From contig DASZKX010000263.1 in NCBI GenBank assembly GCA_035552735.1, positions 1 through 18,991 of the forward strand: DNA of 18,991 nucleotides, in the 5' to 3' direction. The DNA comes from VAZQ01 sp035552735 (GTDB taxonomy: Bacteria > Pseudomonadota > Alphaproteobacteria > Rhizobiales > Xanthobacteraceae). Made by a program: the position numbers and the translations under genes. This document shows, in pieces, positions 6,908 through 18,991 of this stretch. The first letter of the stretch is position 1. Each line of letters begins with the position of its first letter. The notes below the pieces were generated by a model. That model saw only the letters and a program-made list of their open reading frames with translations. It was not told the origin of the DNA and did not search any database.

Positions 6908-8980
6908 GCAGCCCCCGCGAACACCATGACCGAGCGGGCCGGCGCCTGCCCCTTCGCGCCGCGATCGAACGCCTGGTCGTTTTGCTCCGGCGCCGCGGTA
7001 TTGAGCAGAAGGATCCAGCGGGCGCATTCCGGCAGGTTGGGGAACAGGAATTCGATGGTCTGCGGCGCGGCGTTGAGCACGATATAGAGCGGCGGATCAT
7101 GACGCTCCAAAGCCCCGAGCACATAGGCGAGAAAGCGGCCATCCGGGAAATTCCAATCCTGCTCCGTCATCTCGGTCGCCTGCGGCGTCAGCCACAACAC
7201 CCCGTAGCTTCCGTCAGGCGCGCGGCCGCCGACAAAGCGGTGCGGCCGCAGCTGCGGAAAGCGCCGCCGCAACGCTGTCAGCTCACCGACCAGATCGCAC
7301 ATGTCCTCGCCGTCGCGGCCGAGGTTCGACCAATCCACCCAGCCGATCGGGTTGTCCTGGCAATAGGCGTTGTTGTTGCCATCTTGACTGTTGCCGACCT
7401 CGTCGCCGGCGAGGAGGTGCGGTACGCCCTGTCCCAGCAGCAGGCATGCCAGAAAATTTCGCCGCAGCTGCCGGCGCAATTGCAGGATTTTCGGATCGTC
7501 GGTGGGTCCTTCGACGCCGCAATTGGTGCTGAAGTTGTCGTCGGAACCGTCCTTGTTGTCTTCGCCGTTGCCTTCGTTGTGCTTATGGACGTAGCTCACC
7601 AGATCCGCGAGGGTGAATCCGTCATGCACCGTGACGTGATTGATGCTGGCGCGCGGCCCGCGCCCCTGGTGATTGAACAGATCGGTCGAGGCGGTCATGC
7701 GGCCGCCGACATCTCCGATCACGTTTCCGTCGTCGCCTCTCCAATACTTTCTCAGCGTGTGGCGAAAGTGATCGTTCCACTCCGACCAGCCGGGCGGAAA
7801 ATGGCCGACCTGATAGCCGCCGAGGCCGATATCCCAAGGCTCCACGATCAGCTTGAGCGCCGCCAGCACCGGGTCCTGCCGAACCGCCGCAAAGAAGGTA
7901 GCGGCTGGATCGAAGCCGTTGGGTCCGCGGCCGAGCGTGGCCGCGAGATCGAAGCGGAAGCCGTCGACGTGCCCGATCTCCACCCAGTAACGCAGCGAAT
8001 CCATCACCATCTGCAGGACGCGCGGATGGGTGAGGTTGAGCGCGTTCCCGGTGCCGGTGAAATCTTCGTAGTAGCGAGGCTGTTCCTTGCTGAGCCAATA
8101 ATAGGAGGTGTTGTCGATGCCGCGGAAGCTCAGCGTCGGCCCGAGATGATTGCCCTCGCAGGTGTGATTGTAGACGACGTCGAGAATGACCTCGATGCCG
8201 GCGTCGTGCAGCCGCGAGACCATGGCGCGGAAGCTGTCGAGCGATACGTCCGCGGCGAAGCGGGCCTCAGGGGCGAAGAAGCAGAGCGTGTTGTAGCCCC
8301 AATAGTTGCTGAGGCCGCGCTGGACCAGTTGCCGATCGTCCACGAAGGCGTGGACGGGAAGGAGCTCGATGCTGGTCACCCCCAGGCGTTTGAGATGCGC
8401 GATCATGGCGGGCGCGCTCACCGCCCCGTAGCGGCCACGCAGACCCGTCGGGATGTCGTCACGCTGCTGGGTCAGCCCCTTGACGTGGGCTTCGTATATG
8501 ATGGTTTCTTCCCATGGCACGATCGGTCCGCGCTGGTGGCGATCGGTGAAGGCCTCGTCGATGACGAGGGCCTTGGGCATGCCGCGCGCATTGTCGCGTC
8601 GATCGAACGAGAGGTCGGCACGGGCGCTGCCGGTCCGATAGCCGAAATGGGCATCGCTCCACACCAGCCGTCCGGCGAGCCGTTTCGCGTAAGGGTCGAG
8701 CAAGAGCTTGTGGCAATTGAAGCGGAAACCGCGCTCCGGCTCATAGGGGCCATGCACCCGATAGCCGTAGACATGTCCCGGCATTGCGTCGCTGAGATAG
8801 CCGTGCCAAACGTCCTCGGTCCGCTCCGGCAGCTCGATCCGCTCAAGCTCGCGCCGGCCCTGGCTATCAAACAGGCAGAGCTCCACTTTTTGCGCATTGG
8901 CGGAAAACAGCGCAAAGTTGGTTCCGCGGCCGTCCCAGCTCGCGCCGAGCGGATAGGGGGCGCCGGCCGAAAGCCTGGTG

Positions 8981-11133
<2,153 letters not shown>

Positions 11134-11134
<1 letters not shown>

Positions 11135-14100
11135 CACGACGCCACCCGCGGCGATCGCGAGAGTATGCGCGCCACGCCGGCGAGCGGGACACGCAGCCAG
11201 TCCGGGCGGTGCGCCATCTCGTACTCGAGCTCGTAGCAGGCCTTCTCCAGCAGAAAGAAATCGAGCAGCCGATCGGTGTCGTCCGCCTGCGCGGGCCACA
11301 GCCGCGCATCCACCATGAATTCGCGATAGGCGGCGAGCATGACCGCGACGGAACGCTCGCGCCAGTCTTCGAGCGAGCGCGCGATCTTGCCGTGCTCGTC
11401 GGGCGCCGACTTAAGGGCGCGCTCGAGGGCGGCGGTGGCGGAATAATCGATGGAGCGGATCAGGCCGGCCACGTCCCGGGCGGCCGCTGCCTTGCGCCGC
11501 CGCTCCGCCAAGCTGCGCCGCGGCTCGCCCTCGAAATCCAGGATCACCACGTCATCCTTGACGATGAGCATCTGGCCGAGATGAAAATCCCCGTGATCGC
11601 GAATTTTCATGGCGTCGATGCTATCCGGCAAAAGACCGCGCAGATAGGCCGGCAGCGATGTCTCGTACGCCAGGATCTCGTCGATCTGTGCGCGATCCGC
11701 GTCCCTGGCATTGGCCCGATGGCGCGCCAGCTTGCCGAAAGTGCGTTGCGCGCGCCGGAGCACCTCCTCGGTCCATTTGCCGACATCGGCGGGCGTGATC
11801 GGCTCGGGCTTGAAATCAGGCACATCGTCCCGACTGGCGAGCGCCAGCTGCATTTCGGCCACCCGGCGGCCCACTTGGCGCATGCGCAGCAGATAGGCTG
11901 CCTGCTCGTCGCTTTCGGTGGGGGCTTCGCCGTCCAGCAAGCGCCGCTCCTCGACATAGCGATCGAGATACGCGTTGGTCACCGACCAGCCGTCGCCCTG
12001 GTTCTCGATGAGGCGATGAATGACCGCCACGGCGCTGCGGGTCTCCCCCTCCACCATCTCCACCGTTCCGAGCAGCGGGGGCATATTGGCGAAGCCCGCG
12101 ACCTCGGTGAGGAAGCGCCCGACCTCGATCTCCGGATTGATGCCGGGCTCGATTCGGCGAAACAGCTTGACCACATAATGGCTGCCCACCAGCACCGTGG
12201 TATTCGACTGCTCGGTATCGACCGCGCGGACATCCTCGATCACCGGTGGATCGGACTTCGCGAATCCACCCCCTGGGGAAAATTCCAGCCGCGTTCCGTC
12301 GATTTCGAGCGTGCTGGCGGCACGCACCTTGGCGAGCAGCATGGAAATGAACGCCGCGTCGGCGGTCGCATCCAGGAGCGTTCCTTCGCGCGGCCCGCGG
12401 CGCACCGCCGCGAGCGCATTGGGATCGTTGCGCGCGCGATCGAAGCGCGTCCAGTTGATCGCAAGCGGCATCAGGTATTGCCCGGTGTCCCGCCCGCTCT
12501 TGGTGTCGATCAGTGCTAGCGTCAGACCGAGCTCACCGCCGGTGAGCGGGATGGTGGCGGCGAGCTTGGCGGTGACCGCGGCGCTGTCCTTGGCGGGAAA
12601 CCAGCGCCGGCTCGCCAGGAAGGATGGCAGCACGTCACGCTCCAGGATCACCCGGGCGCGGCCATGCGAGAGCGAGCGCCAGCCCTCGGTGACGACCAGG
12701 GTCTCGAACTCCGGCGCGATGCTCGGCGATTCGATCTCGCCTGATTGCTCGCAGAGGTAGAACCAGAAGAAGCCGTAAGGAGCGAGCGTGACCACATAGG
12801 GCAACTTCCCGATCAGCGGGAAATTCCTGCGGCCCAGCATCTCGAGTGGGACGCGGCCGCGCCAGGGCGACAGGTCGATCTCGGTCGCCTGCGCGGAGCG
12901 CGAAAGATTGGCCACGCACAGGATGACGTCGTTCTCGTATTGTCGGGCATAGACCATCACCGAGCGGTTGCGGGTCCGAATGAAGGCGAGCGAGCCGCGG
13001 CCGAAGACCTGGCTCGACTTGCGCACCGCAATCAGGCGCTTGGTCCAGCTCAGCAGCGAGGCGATGTTGCGCGACTGCGCCTCCACGTTCACGGCTTCGT
13101 AGCCGTAGACCGGGTCCATGACGGTGGGCAGAAAAAGCCGCGCCGGGTCGCAGCGCGAAAAGCCGCCGTTGCGGTCCGGCGTCCATTGCATCGGGGTGCG
13201 CACGCCGTTGCGGTCGCCGAGATAGATATTGTCACCCATCCCGATCTCGTCGCCATAGTAGATGATCGGGGTGCCGGGAAACGACAGCAGCAGCGCGTTC
13301 ACCAGCTCGATCTTGCGCCGATCGTTGTCCATCAGAGGCGCCAGCCGCCGCCGGATGCCGAGATTGATCCGCGCCCGCGGATCGCTCGCATAGGCGGACC
13401 ACAGATAGTCGCGCTCCACGTCGGTGACCATCTCCAATGTGAGCTCGTCATGATTGCGCAGGAACAGTGCCCATTGACAGTTTGCCGGGATGTCGGGGGT
13501 CTGCCGCACGATGTCGGTGATCGGAAAACGATCCTCCTGGGCGATGGCCATGTAGATGCGCGGCATCAAAGGAAAATGATAGGCCATGTGGCACTCGTCG
13601 CCTTCGCCGAAATAGGCGGCGACGTCCTCGGGCCATTGATTGGCTTCCGCCAACAAGAGCTTGCCGGGCGTACGGGCATCGAGCTCGGCGCGGATCTTCT
13701 TGATCACCGTGTGGGTCTCGGGGAGGTTCTCGTTGCTGGTGCCCTCCCGCTCGCAAAGATAGGGAATCGCATCGAGTCGAAACCCATCGACGCCCATATC
13801 GAGCCATTTGCGCATGACTTGTATCATTGCCGAGAGGACGTTCGGATTGTCGTAATTCAGATCGGGCTGGTGCGAGAAGAACCGGTGCCAATAATAGGCC
13901 TGCGCGACCGGATCCCAGGTCCAGTTCGATTTCTCGGCATCGTTGAAGATGACGCGTGTGCCGGCATAACGCTGATCGGTATCGCTCCACACATACCAAT
14001 TGCGCGCGTCCGAGCCCGGCCGGCTCGCGCGCGCGCGCTGGAACCACCGATGTTGGTCCGAGGTATGATTGATCACCAGCTCGATGATGATCCGAAGCTT

Positions 14101-14415
14101 GCGCCGCTTGGCCTCCTGCAAGAAGCGGCGAAAATCCTTCATGATTCCGAAGTCGGGGTTGACATCGCGGTAGTCGGCGATGTCGTAGCCGTCATCGCGT
14201 CCGGGCGAGGGAAAAAATGGCAACAGCCAGAGCGCGGTGACGCCCAGACCCTGCAAATAATCGAGCTTTTCCGTCAACCCGACGAAGTCGCCGACGCCGT
14301 CGCCATTGCTGTCCGCGAACGCCTTCACGTGCAGCTGATAGATGATGGCGTCCTTGAACCAAAGCTCGTCGGCTTCGCGCTCGAGTGCGGTTTTGAGGTC
14401 TGGCGAGGCGTCCAC
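11134..14415 (-). CDS. treS: Trehalose synthase-maltokinase fusion
   Basis: A 1093-residue two-domain enzyme. Residues 1 to about 560 are TreS (GH13_16), interconverting trehalose and maltose: YQLHVKAFADSNGDGVGDF at 26-44, ELVINHTSD at 112-120, nucleophile Asp215 in GFRLDAIP, Glu257 in LLAEANQWP, Asp323 in LRNHDELTLEM. Residues from about 570 to 1085 are maltokinase (Mak/Pep2), making maltose 1-phosphate from maltose and ATP: VLPSFLASRRWFPAKD at 595-610, catalytic HGDFHLGQ at 941-948 and metal-binding DFEGEP at 960-965. No stop or frameshift separates them. GTG 14415 follows AAGGGGG and lies 12 nt after glgE. The fusion is known in proteobacteria; in Mycobacterium the two are separate proteins in one complex. 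It feeds GlgE. Confidence 0.97.
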
Positions 14416-14427
14416 GCTATCCCCCTT

Positions 14428-16374
<1,947 letters not shown>

Positions 16375-16464
16375 GGTTCGCCGTCTGTTCCAACCCTGCG
16401 TTTGCAGCTCTGCCTTTGCAGCCCTGCCGGCGCCGCCGCCCGGACGACCAACGGCAAGGTTTCG
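16375..16464. promoter_or_regulatory. Divergent glgE-malQ control region
   Basis: Ninety bases between GTG of glgE and the likeliest ATG of malQ must serve both units, with elements that may extend into the malQ 5' end. They contain a 14-nt tandem repeat (separate entry) and AAGG just before ATG 16465. I see no clear sigma-70 -35/-10 pair on either strand. Confidence 0.6.
16397..16424. repeat. Tandem 14-nt repeat, two copies
   Basis: TGCGTTTGCAGCTC (16397-16410) is followed directly by TGCCTTTGCAGCCC (16411-16424), 12 of 14 matching. The copies are in direct orientation in the glgE-malQ divergent region. They could be half-sites for a regulator or a simple duplication; nothing identifies a binding protein. 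Confidence 0.5.
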
Positions 16465-18537
16465 ATGTGGAACCGATGCGACCCGGATTTAGTTCCGTCA
16501 GTTCGGGCAACTCATTGGGGCGTGCAGTTGGAAACGAGGTCGCGCAAGCCAGCTTCGGCCCTGGACCCCATCTCCAGGCGTGCCGCCCGCTGGGGCATCG
16601 AAGTGGAATACCGCGACGCCCAGGGGCTGCTGCGCAGCGCCGATCCGCAGGGGCTCGCCCGCGTGATGGCCGTGGTGGCGGAGACCAATGAACCGGCGCG
16701 GCGGCTGCTGTCGCGGACCGTCGTGGTTCCGCAGGAGCAAGGGCTGCAATTGCGCCTCACGACCGATGCGCGCACGGCGGTCCGTTGGGAGATTTCCTCC
16801 GATGCCAAGATCGTTTCCGGGACCAGCAATTCGGCCACCATCAGGCTGCCCGGGGACCTGCCGCTCGGCATCTATGGGCTGAAGGTCGTGGCGCAGTCTT
16901 CCGGCAAGGAGCGGATCGAGGAGGCGACCCTTCTGCGAGCGCCCCCCCTGGCCTTCCAGGGGAGCGAGACCGGGCCGCGGCGCCTGTGGGCGCTGGCGGT
17001 GCAACTCTATGGGGTGCGGTCGCGGCGCAACTGGGGTCATGGGGACTTTACCGATCTTTTGGGCTTGCTCGAGCTCGCGGCCGAGCTCGGGGCTGGAGGC
17101 GTTGCGCTCAATCCGCTGCATGCTCTGTTCGACGATGACGCCGGTGCCGCGAGCCCGTACTCCCCCAACAGCCGGCTGTTTCTCAATTCGCTCTACATCG
17201 ATGTCGAGGCGATTCCGGAATTTCCCGGGCTCGACGCGGCCGGGCTGCGGCTAAAGGTGGAGCCGTTGGCGCAACACGAATTGGTCGATCATGCGGGCGT
17301 GGCGAGTGCAAAAACGCGCGCGCTTGCGCTCGCCTATGCGAACTTTCGTCAGGCCGATGCGACGCGATGGCAGGCGTTTGAAAGCTTCCGGCGCGAACGC
17401 GGCCCGGTGCTGGCGCGCTTTGCCTGTTTTGAATTCCTGCGCCGGCGGTTCGGCAAGCCTTGGCGGGAATGGCCGGAGCTTTGGCGCAATCCCGCCGAAG
17501 AGGCACTCGGAGCGCTGACCCAGAGCGACGGCGAGGCGATTGGTTTCTTCGAATTCGTCCAGTGGGCGGCGGATCAGCAACTGCAGGCCTGCCGCCGGCG
17601 CGCGCACGAGCTGGGCTTGCCGATCGGGCTTTATCTCGATGTGGCGGTCGGGGTCCATCCGGACGGATTTGATGCCTGGAGCGATCAGGGCTCCGTCATG
17701 ACGGGACTTGCTGTCGGGGCGCCGCCGGACGTTTACAACACGGCCGGTCAGAACTGGGGTTTGGCGGCCTTCAATCCGGTCGCTCTCGAGGCGCGGCAAT
17801 TCCAGCCGTTTCGGGCCATGCTGCAAGCCTCCATGCGCAATGCCGGTGCCGTCCGGCTCGATCACGTGCTCGGGCTCAAGCGCCTGTTTCTGATTCCCGA
17901 CGGCATGCGGCCCGGGCAGGGCGTGTATGTCCGCTATCCGTTCGAGGCTTTGCTGGCGGTCAGCGCTCAGGAAAGCGTGCGCCACCGCTGCATCGTCATC
18001 GGCGAGGCTCTCGGTACGGTGCCGGAGGATTTTCAGGAAACCCTCTCCGACTGGGGCATCTGGTCATACCAGGTGATGTTGTTCGAGCGCGCCGCGGACG
18101 GAAGCTTCTTGCCGCCGGAATCCTACCGGCAAAATGCCCTGGTGACGTTCAGCACCCACGATCTGGCGACATTCGCCGGGTGGCAGAGCGGACACGATCT
18201 CGCGGTCAAGCGCGCGCTCGATATGGACCCGGGCGAAACCGATGCGCAACGCACGGCCGCCCACCGCGCATTGCATCGCGCGCTCTCCGCGCACGCCACG
18301 GCGGACCTCGACTTCGTCTCGGTCGCCCGCTACCTGGCGCAAACGCCCGCCCGCCTCCTGGTGGTCGCCATCGAGGATGCCTTGGGGATTCGCGACCAAG
18401 CCAATATTCCGGCGACCATCGACGAGCACCCCAACTGGCGGCGTCGGTTGCCGGTGCAACTCGAGGATCTGAAGCTCCAATCGGGCCTGACCGCCGTGGC
18501 CGATGTCATGGTGGCGGCCGGGCGGTCCATTCGGTGA
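16465..18537 (+). CDS. malQ: 4-alpha-glucanotransferase (amylomaltase)
   Basis: A GH77 enzyme of 690 residues from ATG 16465 that transfers alpha-1,4-glucan segments between maltodextrins, recycling short chains left by TreY, TreZ and GlgX. Seen: LWALAVQLYGVRSRRNWGHG at 174-193, ALNPLHALF at 214-222, SPYSPNSRLFLNSLYID at 230-246, GLYLDVAVGVHPDGFDAW at 388-405, GAPPDVYNTAGQNWG at 418-432, nucleophile Asp466 in VRLDHVLGL, acid/base Glu514 in IGEALGTVP, Asp566 in FSTHDLATF. The N-terminal beta domain spans about 40-170. AAGG precedes ATG 16465. GTG 16522 (671 residues, GGGG upstream) is a real alternative, because homology seems to start near residue 37 and a promoter-like palindrome lies between. 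Transcribed away from the other six genes, so separately tunable. Confidence 0.96.
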   Translation: MWNRCDPDLVPSVRATHWGVQLETRSRKPASALDPISRRAARWGIEVEYRDAQGLLRSADPQGLARVMAVVAETNEPARRLLSRTVVVPQEQGLQLRLTTDARTAVRWEISSDAKIVSGTSNSATIRLPGDLPLGIYGLKVVAQSSGKERIEEATLLRAPPLAFQGSETGPRRLWALAVQLYGVRSRRNWGHGDFTDLLGLLELAAELGAGGVALNPLHALFDDDAGAASPYSPNSRLFLNSLYIDVEAIPEFPGLDAAGLRLKVEPLAQHELVDHAGVASAKTRALALAYANFRQADATRWQAFESFRRERGPVLARFACFEFLRRRFGKPWREWPELWRNPAEEALGALTQSDGEAIGFFEFVQWAADQQLQACRRRAHELGLPIGLYLDVAVGVHPDGFDAWSDQGSVMTGLAVGAPPDVYNTAGQNWGLAAFNPVALEARQFQPFRAMLQASMRNAGAVRLDHVLGLKRLFLIPDGMRPGQGVYVRYPFEALLAVSAQESVRHRCIVIGEALGTVPEDFQETLSDWGIWSYQVMLFERAADGSFLPPESYRQNALVTFSTHDLATFAGWQSGHDLAVKRALDMDPGETDAQRTAAHRALHRALSAHATADLDFVSVARYLAQTPARLLVVAIEDALGIRDQANIPATIDEHPNWRRRLPVQLEDLKLQSGLTAVADVMVAAGRSIR
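16469..16496. promoter_or_regulatory. GGAAC-N18-GTTCC palindrome, EcfG-like on both strands
   Basis: GGAAC at 16469-16473 and GTTCC at 16492-16496 form a perfect interrupted palindrome. The EcfG consensus is GGAAC, 16-17 nt, CGTT. On the minus strand this reads GGAAC-N17-GGTT, on the plus strand GGAAC-N17-AGTT, each one base off in the -10. The minus-strand site would put a transcript start about 90 nt before glgE. The plus-strand site would favour the GTG 16522 start of malQ. This is a motif reading only. Confidence 0.35.
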
Positions 18538-18651
18538 ACGCGCTGAGGCGTCATCAGGCGTCCCCCGGGCGGCCGTGCTCACCGCACCTTGACGTCGGGC
18601 ACGACCGACATGCCGGGGCCAGATAAACATCGGGTGGCTGATCGACAATTT

Positions 18652-18669
18652 CCCGGCGACAGAGCCGGG
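18652..18669 (+). terminator. Possible malQ 3' hairpin
   Basis: CCCGGC (18652-18657), loop GACAGA, GCCGGG (18664-18669): a perfect 6-bp GC stem 115 nt after the malQ stop. No T run follows, so termination is uncertain. Confidence 0.3.
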
Positions 18670-18677
18670 CCGACCTT

Positions 18678-18691
18678 GAGATAAGAGATAA
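18678..18691 (+). repeat. GAGATAA tandem repeat
   Basis: Two perfect adjacent copies of GAGATAA, followed by ATGAGAG. This AT-rich, purine-rich patch stands out in GC-rich DNA and lies about 150 nt before the protoglobin start. It could be part of a promoter or operator. Confidence 0.35.
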
Positions 18692-18806
18692 ATGAGAGGC
18701 GCGCGCGAGAATTCCGACCAGTGCGCGACGCTTCGACCCAGGTCGAGATATCGGAACGTTTCGCGCGACACCCCTTTGTCCCCGGAAGGACGGCAAAACC
18801 GAAAAG

Positions 18807-18842
18807 CGAAAAGGAGGACCAATCCGAAAGGGAGGACCAATC
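18807..18842 (+). repeat. Tandem 18-nt duplication of the ribosome-binding region
   Basis: CGAAAAGGAGGACCAATC (18807-18824) is followed directly by a copy differing at one base (18825-18842), which ends exactly at the ATG at 18843. Each copy carries GGAGG, so two Shine-Dalgarno sequences precede one start. The downstream one is 7 nt from the ATG, a functional spacing; the upstream one is 25 nt away. Confidence 0.85.
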
Positions 18843-18991
18843 ATGGATGCCAAGACCGACAAGCCACGGATCCCGGGCTACACTTACGGCAGCCGGGAGG
18901 TGGCGAAATCGCCGATCACGCTCGAAGAGTGGGAGAAGCTGAAGAAATCGGCGCTGTTTTCCGACGAGGACGCGTTCTATCTGCGCCTTTC
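18843..18991 (+). CDS. Protoglobin, N-terminal part (cut by right edge)
   Basis: ATG 18843 with GGAGG 7 nt upstream gives 49 codons to the window edge. The sequence contains IPGYTYGSRE at 10-19, SPITLEEWEKLKKSALFSDED at 23-43 and YLRL at 46-49. This matches the N-terminus of the protoglobin family (IPGYTYG, then a LED/LEE..LLK helix and LF..EDE), known from Methanosarcina and found in many bacteria. Protoglobins are haem proteins that bind O2, CO or NO. The proximal His and the rest of the fold are outside the window, so whether this is a single-domain globin of about 195 residues or the sensor of a longer signalling protein cannot be told. It has no evident link to the trehalose operon. Confidence 0.8.
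   Translation, partial: MDAKTDKPRIPGYTYGSREVAKSPITLEEWEKLKKSALFSDEDAFYLRL

Larger units (their letters stand above)
18538..18842. other. 305-bp gene-free region between malQ and protoglobin
   Basis: No ORF here has recognisable protein content on either strand. It holds a hairpin at 18652-18669, a GAGATAA tandem repeat at 18678-18691, a GGAAC at 18753-18757 without a fitting -10, and the doubled ribosome-binding region at 18807-18842. Twelve minus-strand codons ending at a TGA (18579-18581) spell GMSVVPDVKVR before the stop, which resembles an HlyD-type adaptor C-terminus and may be a gene remnant. Confidence 0.5.

Noticed and set aside
11135..11299. Upstream extension of the glgB frame by 55 codons
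   Set aside because: It lies inside the maltokinase coding region and is Ala/Arg/Gly-rich with no homology; ATG 11134 or GTG 11137 fits the family and the operon coupling.
14026..14038. Alternating CG run of 13 nt that could form Z-DNA
   Set aside because: It encodes an Arg/Ala stretch inside treS at high GC, so codon choice explains it.
16387..16391. Another GGAAC on the minus strand just before glgE
   Set aside because: It is only 13-17 nt from the GTG start, so it could not act as a -35 for a transcript that includes the start codon.
18721..18942. 73-codon plus-strand frame starting at GTG 18721
   Set aside because: It runs through the tandem ribosome-binding repeat and overlaps the protoglobin start in another frame, with no family resemblance.

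Overview
The window is high-GC DNA that reads like an alphaproteobacterium of the order Hyphomicrobiales (Rhizobiales), in the Bradyrhizobium/Xanthobacteraceae neighbourhood. The grounds are the fused trehalose synthase-maltokinase, the small basic DUF6496-type protein, a rhizobial-style Ku gene and the family type of the small hypothetical proteins. This placement is from recognition, not from a search.

Layout. 1-461 (-) is the N-terminal part of a ROK-related protein that runs off the left edge. 651-1754 (+) holds four small genes: a 52-residue hypothetical, a 64-residue Lys/Arg-rich DUF6496-type protein, a 62-residue hypothetical and a 131-residue exported protein. 1835-2165 (+) is a Ku gene broken by an internal deletion: its first 77 codons are joined, out of frame, to its last 32. 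2331-2365 is a strong hairpin between the two converging units.

The core (2367-16374, -) is one tightly packed six-gene operon, in transcription order glgE, treS-mak fusion, glgB, glgX, treZ, treY. The genes are separated by 12 nt or overlap by 1 to 71 nt. malQ (+) diverges from glgE across a short region (16375-16464) that contains a tandem repeat; a GGAAC-N18-GTTCC palindrome lies just inside the longest malQ reading. All seven enzymes keep the catalytic residues expected for their families.

Together the seven enzymes make a closed trehalose/alpha-glucan circuit. TreS isomerises trehalose to maltose, the maltokinase half makes maltose 1-phosphate, GlgE polymerises it into alpha-1,4-glucan, GlgB branches and GlgX debranches it, TreY and TreZ turn linear glucan ends back into trehalose, and MalQ redistributes short maltodextrins. 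No glgA, glgC or otsAB is present in the window.

After malQ a 305-bp gene-free stretch carries a small hairpin, a GAGATAA tandem repeat and an exact-spacing tandem duplication of the ribosome-binding region. It leads into the first 49 codons of a protoglobin gene cut off by the right edge. I see no tRNA, rRNA, CRISPR array, insertion sequence or prophage. The enzymology is known; the less ordinary points are the Ku deletion, the palindromic promoter-like site, the doubled Shine-Dalgarno and the long glgB/glgX overlap.
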